Origin: Lacrimispora indolis DSM 755
Lineage (GTDB): Bacteria; Bacillota; Clostridia; Lachnospirales; Lachnospiraceae
Assembly: GCF_000526995.1 (NCBI RefSeq)
Contig: NZ_AZUI01000001.1
Coordinates: 6,319,702 to 6,383,701 of the forward strand
DNA: 64,000 nucleotides
Direction of reading: 5' to 3'
Positions within the stretch are counted from its first letter, which is position 1, and every line of letters begins with the position of its first letter. A program made the translations under genes and the position numbers. The notes under the pieces are model-generated. The model had not been told where the DNA came from. It searched no databases and saw only the letters and a program-made list of their open reading frames with translations. Positions 9,477 through 21,795 of the stretch are shown in pieces.

Positions 9477-11203
9477 TTCAATTCCTCCTCACTAAGCTGT
9501 GATAATGCAATTTCCCGGTAAACATCACAGGTTTTCATCAGTTCCCGGTGCGTTCCTTTTCCGGCAATCTTCCCGTGCTCCAAAACAATGATCTGGTCCG
9601 CATTCATAATGGTGCTGATGCGCTGGGCAACTAAAAAGATGGTGCTGTCGCCTGTTTTTTCATGAAGAGCAGCCCGGAGCTTTGCATCGGTTTTAAAGTC
9701 CAGGGCGGAAAAGCTGTCATCGAACACATTCACAGGTGCTCTTTTTACAAGTGCCCTTGCAATGGAAAGCCTCTGTTTTTGTCCTCCTGATACGTTTCCT
9801 CCTCCCTGGGCAATGGAGGTTTCAAAGCCCTCTGGCTTTGAATTGATAAATTCCATGGCCTGAGCCGTACTTGCCGCCTCTTCCACCTGTTCCCTGCCGG
9901 CCGTCCGGTCTCCGTACATTAAGTTGCTTTCAATGGTTCCGGAAAATAAAATCCCCTTTTGGGGAACAAATCCTATAATATCCCGCAGCTTATGAAGGGG
10001 CCAGGCCTTGATATTGAGCCCATCAATGAGGATCTCCCCTTGGGTCACATCATAAAACCTGGGAAGCAGATTCACCAGAGTACTTTTCCCGCTTCCCGTG
10101 GCGCCGATAAAAGCTGTGGTATGTCCCGGCAGTGCCGTAAACGTGATATTATGTAACACATCCTCATCTGCATCCGGATACCGGAAGGATACGCCCCGGT
10201 ATTCCACAACGCCTTTGGGCTCCTTGGGAAGCTCAGCCTCAGCCTCCGGGTCCCCAATGGAGGGTTCTGTCTGAAGCACTTCCACCACACGCCTGATGGA
10301 TACGATGGCCCTTGGGATCATGATGAACATCATGGTCATCATCAAAAATGCCATGATGATCTGCATGACATACTGCATATAAGCCATCATATCTCCCACC
10401 TCCATCCGGAAGGAGGATACTGCCTTTGACCCCACCCATATGATCAGGAGGTTGGTTAAGTTCATGATCAGCATCATGGCAGGCATCATGCCCGAGGTAA
10501 CCCGGTTGACAAATAAATTTGTCTCAGTCAGCCTTGTATTCACCTTTTCAAACCGTTTTTCTTCAAACCGCTGGGTATTAAATGCCCTGATCACCAGCGT
10601 TCCTTCCAGGCTCTCTCTTACTACCAGGTTTAAACGGTCAATGAGCTTTTGAACAAACTGAAAACTAGGCAAAACAACCGCCAGCATGCTGAAAACCACC
10701 ACCAGCAGCAATCCCACGGAAAGAGCGATGATCCATGACATGGATTTGTCTTTGTCCAGCGCGTGTATCACGCCTCCCACTCCCATGATGGGAGCATAAA
10801 ATACGATGCGGATCACCATGACGATCAGCTGCTGGATCTGGGTGATGTCGTTGGTGGTCCTTGTGATCAGGGATGAGGTGGAGTATTTTTCCATCTCTGC
10901 ATTGGAAAAGCTCTCTACCTTTGCAAAAATGTCCTGACGCAGATTCCGGCTGACGCCGGCGGCTATTCTGGCGGCGATAAGGCCCACCAGAATCGTACAA
11001 CAGGCACTGATAAAAGCGATTCCCAACATTTGAAATCCAATTTTAATGATATAGGAGGTGTTTCCCGTTGTAATTCCCTTGTTTACGATATCAGACATGA
11101 AGTCAGGAAGTGACAAATCACATGTTGCCTGACCAAACAGCAGAGCCACTGACATGGCTATAAACAAAAGGTAGGGCTTAAAATACTGAAAAAATATCTT
11201 CAA
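9473..11203 (-). CDS. ABC multidrug exporter half-transporter, degenerate ATPase site
   Basis: Partner of the preceding exporter half (BmrC/YheI/TM287-like). The membrane domain spans about residues 1-310. The ATPase domain has Walker A GATGSGKST and signature VSGGQKQRLSIARAL. After Walker B the catalytic Glu is replaced by Asp (VFDDSFSALD) and the H-loop His by Gln (VAQRIST), both hallmarks of the non-hydrolysing site in heterodimeric exporters. A TTG at 11203 is preferred because AAGGAGG lies 8 nt upstream and the protein then starts MKIFFQYFKPYLLF like its relatives; an ATG at 11227 would overlap that site. Confidence 0.9.
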   Translation of the reverse strand: MKIFFQYFKPYLLFIAMSVALLFGQATCDLSLPDFMSDIVNKGITTGNTSYIIKIGFQMLGIAFISACCTILVGLIAARIAAGVSRNLRQDIFAKVESFSNAEMEKYSTSSLITRTTNDITQIQQLIVMVIRIVFYAPIMGVGGVIHALDKDKSMSWIIALSVGLLLVVVFSMLAVVLPSFQFVQKLIDRLNLVVRESLEGTLVIRAFNTQRFEEKRFEKVNTRLTETNLFVNRVTSGMMPAMMLIMNLTNLLIIWVGSKAVSSFRMEVGDMMAYMQYVMQIIMAFLMMTMMFIMIPRAIVSIRRVVEVLQTEPSIGDPEAEAELPKEPKGVVEYRGVSFRYPDADEDVLHNITFTALPGHTTAFIGATGSGKSTLVNLLPRFYDVTQGEILIDGLNIKAWPLHKLRDIIGFVPQKGILFSGTIESNLMYGDRTAGREQVEEAASTAQAMEFINSKPEGFETSIAQGGGNVSGGQKQRLSIARALVKRAPVNVFDDSFSALDFKTDAKLRAALHEKTGDSTIFLVAQRISTIMNADQIIVLEHGKIAGKGTHRELMKTCDVYREIALSQLSEEELK

Positions 11204-11268
11204 ACCGATTCCCTCCTTTCCTTTCATCTCTTATGTGCTTTTTAAAACCCGTTGTTAACTGTCCCAAT

Positions 11269-11775
11269 CTATTGGCGTTTTTCCTCACTTGTTTCCTTTT
11301 CCTTCACCATTAAATTCACTTCTTTTTCCATCAGTTGCGAAAACTTTTTCCACAATTCAATTAATTTGCATGCGTCTTCTTCTCCCATGGCAATGATTAC
11401 CCGTTCCAAAAGCCCGCTCATCGTTTCAGAGCATTTCTTCCACATGTTCTCCCCTTCTTCTGTCAAGAAAACGCAGATGTTCCTGCGGCTTTTGGGATCT
11501 ATTTCCCTGTATACCAGGCCCCTTTCTTCCAGTGTATTCAGCATCCGGGATGCTGCCGATAATGCGATATTCAGCCTTTTTGCCAGGGCAGATACATGAA
11601 TACCCCTGCTTTCCGGGTTTTCATTCATGGCAGTCCGTATTTGATGCAGGGCAAAAAATTCACTCTGGGTGATTCCTTCCGTCATACAATTTCTATGGAT
11701 CCTTTGCTTACTTCCCATCATCATGGCTAATTCCGATTTAAACTTTTTTATGTATTCTTCCTGTCCATCCTTCAC
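11269..11775 (-). CDS. MarR-family transcriptional regulator
   Basis: About 168-residue winged-helix repressor, first gene of the exporter operon. HTH region about residues 55-110: HVSALAKRLNIALSAASRMLNTLEERGLVYREID followed by the wing RRNICVFLTEEG. A GTG at 11775 is chosen because a strong AGGGGGG site stands 7 nt upstream; the ATG at 11808 lies inside the inverted repeat of the promoter and has no ribosome site. MarR proteins of exporter operons usually repress their own operon and are released by transported drugs; the operator candidate at 11804-11828 fits this. Confidence 0.9.
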   Translation of the reverse strand: MKDGQEEYIKKFKSELAMMMGSKQRIHRNCMTEGITQSEFFALHQIRTAMNENPESRGIHVSALAKRLNIALSAASRMLNTLEERGLVYREIDPKSRRNICVFLTEEGENMWKKCSETMSGLLERVIIAMGEEDACKLIELWKKFSQLMEKEVNLMVKEKETSEEKRQ

Positions 11776-11803
11776 AATAAAACCCCCCTGTTTTTCCTTA
11801 CTT

Positions 11804-11828
11804 AACATTGTTAATAATTTTCAATGTT
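11804..11828 (-). promoter_or_regulatory. Candidate MarR operator (inverted repeat)
   Basis: AACATTG at 11804-11810 and its exact complement CAATGTT at 11822-11828 are spaced by 11 bp, so half-site centres lie 18 bp apart. The repeat covers the predicted transcription start of the MarR promoter, a position suited to autorepression. Confidence 0.6.
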
Positions 11829-11832
11829 TATC

Positions 11833-11861
11833 ATTCTACATCCGTTTAAATGGTGTGTCAA
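11833..11861 (-). promoter_or_regulatory. Sigma-A promoter of the MarR-exporter operon
   Basis: Minus-strand TTGACA at 11856-11861 and TAGAAT at 11833-11838 with a 17-bp spacer, a near-consensus housekeeping promoter. Transcription would begin near 11826, within the inverted repeat. Confidence 0.8.
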
Positions 11862-11948
11862 TTATTTTTTCGTTAAGATTTAACTCATTGCTGGAGAATC
11901 ATCCAGTATTACCCTGCGGCCGAAAACTATGGGAGCAGCACAAAAATA

Positions 11949-11987
11949 CCGGTGAAAATGCTCTCTTTTTCAAGAGCATTCCACCGG
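11949..11987 (-). terminator. Terminator of the cellobiose operon
   Basis: Long hairpin with near-complete arms (CCGGTG outer, AATGCTCT inner) right after the last GH1 gene, followed on the minus strand by TATTTTTG. Confidence 0.75.
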
Positions 11988-12005
11988 CATTCCATGAAAT
12001 TATCC

Positions 12006-14914
<2,909 letters not shown>

Positions 14915-14922
<8 letters not shown>

Positions 14923-15283
14923 AATGATCTCCTACTCCTAAACAGTCTGTATGAATCTTTTTTAATACCACTTCAAACAAATCAATCAGCTTTTCCGACA
15001 GCAAAACCTCGGAATTGATGGTCATCAGCGTATCCTGGGCATGAGCAAAAAGAAGGCATGGCTGATATGTTTTTCCCCTCGTCTCATTTTGTATCACCTC
15101 TGTCTGGGATACATGTGCCAATCGGATACACTCTCTTGCTTCCACCATCTTCTCTTTTGCTTCCGTAAAATTTTCTTCCTTGATGCAGTCAAGCGCACGT
15201 TCTACAGCCGTTCTGGCATCGCCTGCATGTAAAATGATCTGCATGGCAACTCCTACCAGCTCATTTTCCATAATATCTTCCAT
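14915..15283 (-). CDS. PTS lactose/cellobiose-family EIIA component
   Basis: Small helical PTS protein (122 residues, usual about 105) that takes phosphate from HPr and passes it to EIIB. The active His is in LLFAHAQDTLM (about H81), with the conserved Asp three residues later. An in-frame ATG four codons in (15271) has a closer GGAAG site and may be the true start. It sits between the EIIC gene and a GH1 enzyme in the operon HPr, regulator, IIB, IIC, IIA, GH1, GH1. Confidence 0.92.
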
Positions 15284-15302
15284 AAATATAAATACTTCCT
15301 TC

Positions 15303-16538
15303 CTAGATATTCACTTCTTCCTTTATGCACTGCCCTTCATATGCCTTAAAAAACGGCATCCAGGTAATATAATATACAGCAAACAAAATCACATAAAATA
15401 TAATTGCCCTGAAATCCTGAGTGATCATCACAGTGGAAACAGGAGCCGGAACCTGGCCTACCTGAATCATCTTTCCCGGAATATTCAGCCAGCCAAACTT
15501 CATGGCAGCATAAATGATTGTTGGGCCTGTAAAAGAATTGATCCACATGGGCAGCATCAGCAGAGGATTAAATGCAATGGGCGTGCCGTATATCACCGGC
15601 TCATTGATATTGAAAATGCTGGGGGCAATGCAAACCTTTCCCAGGGTCCTCATCTTTTTTGATTTGGAACGCAGCATCTGCACCACCAGGGGCAGGGTGG
15701 CTCCCATTCCGCCCATGGTAACCAGTGCGGCAGTAAAAACTGTTTCGCTGGTGACGATATTGGTTGCAATCCCTCCGGCAGCAATCGCGGCAATGTTGGC
15801 GTTGATGCCTGCCATAAAAACTGGAGTGGATATGGCGCCGAATGCCCATGACGAAACTCCGCAGGAATATAAGATCGCAGGAGTGAGACACATAAAGATC
15901 ATGCCCGGATAAGACTGTCCAAAGGAAGCAATGGGCTTAAATACCGCATTGACAGCGGATACAATATCCACTCCGCCACCCTCCACCACGATCATGATCA
16001 CCAGCAGGATAAGGAAAATAGGAATGATGCTGTTGATCCAGTTTGCCAAAAAGCTTGGAATGGTCGTACTGTCTTCCAGGAAACCAAACCGCGTCCATAA
16101 ATTAAATACAAATGCAACAAAAAGTCCTATTACAATTGCCACCATGATCCCGCTGGGACCAAACACCCCGAAATTCACGTTCATAAAGGAATTTTCATCA
16201 AAGGTCGGCTTTAAGCACATAATAAAGGCGGAAAAGCCCAGCAGGCCTGCCGGAACCTGGAATTTATTCCTTTTCTTCAGCTCCATCAGATTATAGGGGA
16301 TCAAAAAAGAAATGAAGATCCCTATGAACATAAAGGAATAGCTGGCAATGGGAAATATATCCGGAAGGCCGGGGATATAATCCTTAAATACATTGTAGAA
16401 AAACACCAGCGACCCCACCAGTATAAATGGAAGCACCCTCATCATTGCCTGGGATACGGCTGCCACCCACGGGTTTTCCACCAATTTGTTCATTGCCGGC
16501 GCAAAGGAATCAATCAGCCACTTCATAAATTTTTTCAT
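15303..16538 (-). CDS. PTS cellobiose-family EIIC permease
   Basis: About 411-residue membrane channel of the lactose/cellobiose PTS family with roughly ten helices. The family signature region NINEPVIYGTPIAFNPLLM is clear, as are the VGSLVFFYN and SCGVSSWAFGAISTPVF segments. ATG at 16538 is chosen (MKKFMKWLIDSF) because AGGAG lies immediately upstream; the ATG at 16562 overlaps the EIIB stop and is poorly placed. It imports and phosphorylates a beta-glucoside together with EIIB and EIIA from the same operon. Confidence 0.94.
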   Translation of the reverse strand: MKKFMKWLIDSFAPAMNKLVENPWVAAVSQAMMRVLPFILVGSLVFFYNVFKDYIPGLPDIFPIASYSFMFIGIFISFLIPYNLMELKKRNKFQVPAGLLGFSAFIMCLKPTFDENSFMNVNFGVFGPSGIMVAIVIGLFVAFVFNLWTRFGFLEDSTTIPSFLANWINSIIPIFLILLVIMIVVEGGGVDIVSAVNAVFKPIASFGQSYPGMIFMCLTPAILYSCGVSSWAFGAISTPVFMAGINANIAAIAAGGIATNIVTSETVFTAALVTMGGMGATLPLVVQMLRSKSKKMRTLGKVCIAPSIFNINEPVIYGTPIAFNPLLMLPMWINSFTGPTIIYAAMKFGWLNIPGKMIQVGQVPAPVSTVMITQDFRAIIFYVILFAVYYITWMPFFKAYEGQCIKEEVNI

Positions 16539-16561
16539 ACTTCCTTCTCCTATTCTTGTCA

Positions 16562-16879
16562 TTACTTTTTAAGATACCCGATGATGTAATCCAACAACCC
16601 TTCACCGTCCAGGGTCCCATAAATATCCTTTGGGATCACCATGACTTCCGTTCCATATTCCGAACATAATTCCTTATACGTATCATACCTTGATCCGTAA
16701 TGCGGCCCAATGCAAAGAATGTCTGCCCCTTCCTTTACTACGGACATTACATTGCTTTCCGCATGGGCAGCTACCGTAACATTCATTTTCCTCTTTTTGC
16801 TGGCTTTCTTTACTGCGTTGGCAAGAAAACCGCTTGACATGCCGGCACCGCAGCACAATATAATCCTTAGGTCGCCCAT
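16562..16879 (-). CDS. PTS cellobiose-family EIIB component
   Basis: 105-residue cytosolic protein carrying the phosphocysteine: MGDLRIILCCGAGMSSGFLA, where the second Cys aligns with the active Cys of the C-x-AGMS motif. ATG at 16879 has AGGAGG upstream; the longer open frame to 16969 adds a hydrophobic stretch without ribosome site and runs into the terminator region. It is the first gene after the terminator-like hairpin that separates the regulator from the transport genes. Confidence 0.93.
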   Translation of the reverse strand: MGDLRIILCCGAGMSSGFLANAVKKASKKRKMNVTVAAHAESNVMSVVKEGADILCIGPHYGSRYDTYKELCSEYGTEVMVIPKDIYGTLDGEGLLDYIIGYLKK

Positions 16880-16949
16880 TGTTTCTTCCTCCTTTCTTCC
16901 TGCAAAATGTGAACCCCTCTGCATCTCACTTACAAGAATAATTATGATT

Positions 16950-17014
16950 AAAAAAAAGAGAAAAATCAAATTACGTTTTGCACCCTGCCATGCAATCCGT
17001 CACTGATTTTTCTC
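16950..17014 (-). terminator. Terminator-like hairpin between regulator and PTS genes
   Basis: An 11-bp perfect stem (GAGAAAAATCA and complement, arms at 16958-16968 and 17004-17014) is followed on the minus strand by a run of at least seven T. The 35-nt loop contains an inner TTGCA/TGCAA stem. It lies between the LicR-like regulator gene and the EIIB gene in the same direction, so it may attenuate transcription into the PTS genes. Confidence 0.65.
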
Positions 17015-17022
17015 TCCCCTTC

Positions 17023-18930
17023 TCAGCCGATGATCGATTTTAATGTGCTTTCAAATTCCTCATAGGATCTACACTCCCGAAACAGCTCGATATTGGTTTC
17101 CTCAGAAAAAATTATAACTAATGACTCATATAATTCCTTAAATACATGATTATCCAGTTTATTAATAGCGATCATTAAGACTACATATACAATCTGGTTT
17201 TCCCACCGTATGCCTTTGCCGGAAATCATTACGGAAGCACAGGTCTTATAGGCATTCATCTCAACGGAATGAGGAATGGCGATCTTTCCAAATGCGGTGC
17301 AGGCAGCTCTTTCCCTCATCAGCACATGTTCCCTGTAATCTCTCCGCACGTATTCCTTTTCGTATAAATTACCCACCAATATATCGATTACCTCCATTTT
17401 GTCCAATGGCCTATTGGATACAAAAAACAATTCCTTTTCAAAGTAATCGTTAAAATGCCTTGTCAGCATCTTGTTTTTCTTATTATTCAGAGAATTTTCT
17501 ATTTTTTCCTGTATTTCCAGCTTGTCCCCTGAGGTCATAAACGGAGATATGACGGCGGTTTCACAGGCCGCAGGCACTTTTATCCTTACAGTGGAAATGA
17601 GCAGGTCATAATTCAATTCTTCCAGCTGGTGGGAATCCCTCACCGATGCAACGATGTTGATGTCATTGCTGAAATTGATCAAAAGCTCATTGTACAGCCT
17701 GGATTCTATGTTCATATAGCTTGGGCAAAGCAGAACCACCCGTACCTTTGGATTGTTATTTTTCTGCCTTTCTATCTCGCCTCCTATGTGCAGAGCTATA
17801 AATGCCACTTCATCCTGGCTGATGTATATTTTATGCTTTTTTTCCAGCTGTAAGGATACGTATAAAGCCATATCAAACAATATCAAGTGCTGGGACTGGA
17901 TGGATTCCAGCATGGGATTTTTTATGTTGGTACTGTTTTTTGCTCTCAGCATAAGGTTTTTTAAGTGGAGGGCAAAGGGAATGATGAAGTTTTCCGTATC
18001 CAGATTAACGGCATAAGCCTGCTGGATTAAATAGACCAGCTCCTTTGTTTCCTCCATAATCTCATTTCCCACAAGGGCCCGTACCTCAGGCATGCCCCCG
18101 GTAACAACAAAATTTGTGCTGGATTTGAATAAAACGTAGATTTCACGCCTTTCTTCTTCATTAATGGTAATGGAGAACTGCTGCTCCAGCTTTTTACACA
18201 GTTCTGCAACGCACTCATTTTCCGAATCCTGATCCTGGATCTCCCTTACCATTGAGGGAATGGTCTTCCCTTCCTGGATCCTCTCTATGATGATGACCAG
18301 GTGAAGCAGCATATTCCTCAGGGCCAGATCATTGATGTAATAATCGTTCTTTGAAAATATCTGTTTTATGGCTGGAAGCATGGAATCAATATCAATGTTC
18401 TTAAAATTACTTTTTAAAATCTGTAAATCCACGTAGTGGTTATCCACTTCTTCATAAAGAATGTAGCTGAACAGCTTCCTGATATTTTTTTCCGGCCCTT
18501 GAAGCTTGATCTGATCTCTCTCAATTGCAAACACAATATTAAAGCTTTTAAACCGCATGTTCATCTTTTTAATATCAGCCTTCAGCGTGGAGTCACTGAC
18601 GTATAATTCATCCGCCATGTGATAAAGATCCAGACTGTTGGTATGCTGAAGGAAAAAAGCTTTGATCACATAGGTGGACCTTTCTTCATATGTCTGAGGG
18701 ATGACGATATTCTCCTGGGCCAGCAGGCTTTTTGCCACCGGAACATTTAAGGTGTATCCGTTTTTGTTGGAAATAATGGCTTTCCCTTTTCCTGTTTCAT
18801 TTATCTGGGAAATATAAGTCTTTACGGAACGCATGGAAATGTTTAAAACATCGGCTAACTGCTGGGATGTCAATACCCTGGCCTTGTTTTCCATCATATA
18901 GTTAATCAGTTCTATCTGCTTGCTCTGCAT
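17023..18930 (-). CDS. LicR-type PRD-containing transcriptional activator
   Basis: 635-residue PTS-controlled regulator. Two N-terminal HTH units (first: LTSQQLADVLNISMRSVKTYI; second around residue 105, MADELYVSDSTLKADI) precede two PRD domains (about 180-390) with conserved His for PTS phosphorylation, an EIIB-like domain (VVLLCPSYMN), and a C-terminal EIIA-like domain with IAIPHS. This is the LicR/MtlR layout: activation when the inducing sugar dephosphorylates the PTS domains and HPr phosphorylates the PRDs. It lies just downstream of an HPr gene and upstream of the cellobiose PTS. The likely binding site is the inverted repeat at 19347-19369. Confidence 0.92.
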   Translation of the reverse strand: MQSKQIELINYMMENKARVLTSQQLADVLNISMRSVKTYISQINETGKGKAIISNKNGYTLNVPVAKSLLAQENIVIPQTYEERSTYVIKAFFLQHTNSLDLYHMADELYVSDSTLKADIKKMNMRFKSFNIVFAIERDQIKLQGPEKNIRKLFSYILYEEVDNHYVDLQILKSNFKNIDIDSMLPAIKQIFSKNDYYINDLALRNMLLHLVIIIERIQEGKTIPSMVREIQDQDSENECVAELCKKLEQQFSITINEEERREIYVLFKSSTNFVVTGGMPEVRALVGNEIMEETKELVYLIQQAYAVNLDTENFIIPFALHLKNLMLRAKNSTNIKNPMLESIQSQHLILFDMALYVSLQLEKKHKIYISQDEVAFIALHIGGEIERQKNNNPKVRVVLLCPSYMNIESRLYNELLINFSNDINIVASVRDSHQLEELNYDLLISTVRIKVPAACETAVISPFMTSGDKLEIQEKIENSLNNKKNKMLTRHFNDYFEKELFFVSNRPLDKMEVIDILVGNLYEKEYVRRDYREHVLMRERAACTAFGKIAIPHSVEMNAYKTCASVMISGKGIRWENQIVYVVLMIAINKLDNHVFKELYESLVIIFSEETNIELFRECRSYEEFESTLKSIIG

Positions 18931-18972
18931 ATGATCACCCCGTTTAAGAACACTGCAACCTATTTTCCTCTG

Positions 18973-19230
18973 TTATAGACTTTGCCGGCAAAATTCTTGA
19001 AGCTTATCTGCCGCCGCTTCTTCATCTTCCCCCTCAACGACGAATCTCACTTTTTCCGAGCACTTCACCCCTAATGACATAATGGACAACAGCTTTTTAG
19101 CATCTGCCCTGTCCTCGTTCCTGTAAATCAAAACCGTGCTTTTAAAGCCGGATGCTTCCTTGACTAAAAGGCTTGCAGGCCTTGCATGAATGCCTACGGT
19201 TTCTTTTATGACATATTCAAATTCTTTCAT
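18973..19230 (-). CDS. HPr-like PTS phosphocarrier lacking Ser46 (Lys46)
   Basis: 85-residue HPr. The catalytic His15 is in GIHARPAS. Numbering matches B. subtilis HPr exactly through MSLG (51-54), and position 46, the serine phosphorylated by HPr kinase, is Lys (AKKLLSIMSLG). The protein could thus transfer phosphate to PTS enzymes and PRD regulators but should escape HPr kinase control. ATG at 19230 is chosen for the family start and the AGGGAG site; the open frame upstream is promoter DNA. It is the first gene of the cellobiose operon, ahead of the LicR-type regulator. Confidence 0.92.
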   Translation of the reverse strand: MKEFEYVIKETVGIHARPASLLVKEASGFKSTVLIYRNEDRADAKKLLSIMSLGVKCSEKVRFVVEGEDEEAAADKLQEFCRQSL

Positions 19231-19311
19231 ATGATTTCTCCCTCGCTCCTTGTAAATGGTAAGCCTTTTCAGTAAGTTTCCAAATTCTTTTCCCTTATCA
19301 GGCCTGGAATT

Positions 19312-19369
19312 ATTATAATGGCAGTTAAAATCCATTACAAATATATATTTGCACTCACCGCGTGCAAAT
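19312..19369 (-). promoter_or_regulatory. Promoter and candidate activator site of the cellobiose operon
   Basis: Minus-strand TTGTAA (19335-19340) and TATAAT (19312-19317) with a 17-bp spacer. Just upstream is a perfect 8-bp inverted repeat, ATTTGCAC and GTGCAAAT (19347-19354 and 19362-19369), spaced 7 bp. Its centre lies about 53 bp before the predicted start, a typical activator position, so it is a plausible LicR-type operator. Confidence 0.75.
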
Positions 19370-19434
19370 TTTATAAATATTCCATCCCATCCATTAAGTA
19401 TATCAGAAAAATCATATCTTAACGGCACTTACGC

Positions 19435-19641
19435 AGAAAAACCATGGAAGCAGCCGCATTTATCTTCGGTTACTCACATGGTTTTTCTCTAAGCTTATTA
19501 AAAACTCAATCGGATATTCGCAATCCGCTTCGCTACATGCTCAGGGCGTGCCCCGCTTTATCGGGCATAACCGAATAGCAGCTGTCGCTTGATTCGGTTA
19601 AACTTGTATAATTGAATCCACATCTCTTACCTTTGTCTGTT
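19435..19641 (-). terminator. Hairpin-rich intergenic region with likely terminator of operon B
   Basis: A perfect 12-bp inverted repeat (AGAAAAACCATG at 19435-19446 and its complement at 19477-19488) with a 30-nt loop stands between the GH1 remnant and the HPr promoter. Upstream of it, 19548-19600 contains two smaller stems (TGCCC/GGGCA and AACCGAAT/ATTCGGTT). No gene is visible. One of these structures probably ends transcription of the antiterminator-controlled operon. Confidence 0.5.
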
Positions 19642-19824
19642 TCATTCACTTACAATATGGATCGGTCCCCTGCAAGTGTATCCAAACGAATCTGAATCAT
19701 TTCTTATGTCTTTTTTCATGGCTGACACATAAGCTTTTAAAAATTCGAGACGGTAATCATCCTCAGCAATGCCATCCTCTGATTCATCAACCGTTTTCTG
19801 TTGGGAAGATCCCTTGGTTTTCAT
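19642..19824 (-). pseudogene. GH1 C-terminal remnant
   Basis: A 60-codon open frame whose residues 13-59 (VDESEDGIAEDDYRLEFLKA ... SFGYTCRGPIHIVSE) align with the C-terminal part of GH1 enzymes, for example [15 protein letters not shown] and [15 protein letters not shown] in the gene just upstream. The barrel, both catalytic Glu residues and the phosphate loop are missing. It retains an AGGAGG ribosome site and an ATG, so it may be translated, but it cannot be an enzyme. It looks like the residue of a tandem GH1 duplication. Confidence 0.75.
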
Positions 19825-19838
19825 TTTATCCTCCTGCT

Positions 19839-21784
<1,946 letters not shown>

Positions 21785-21795
21785 ATTCTGGTCAC

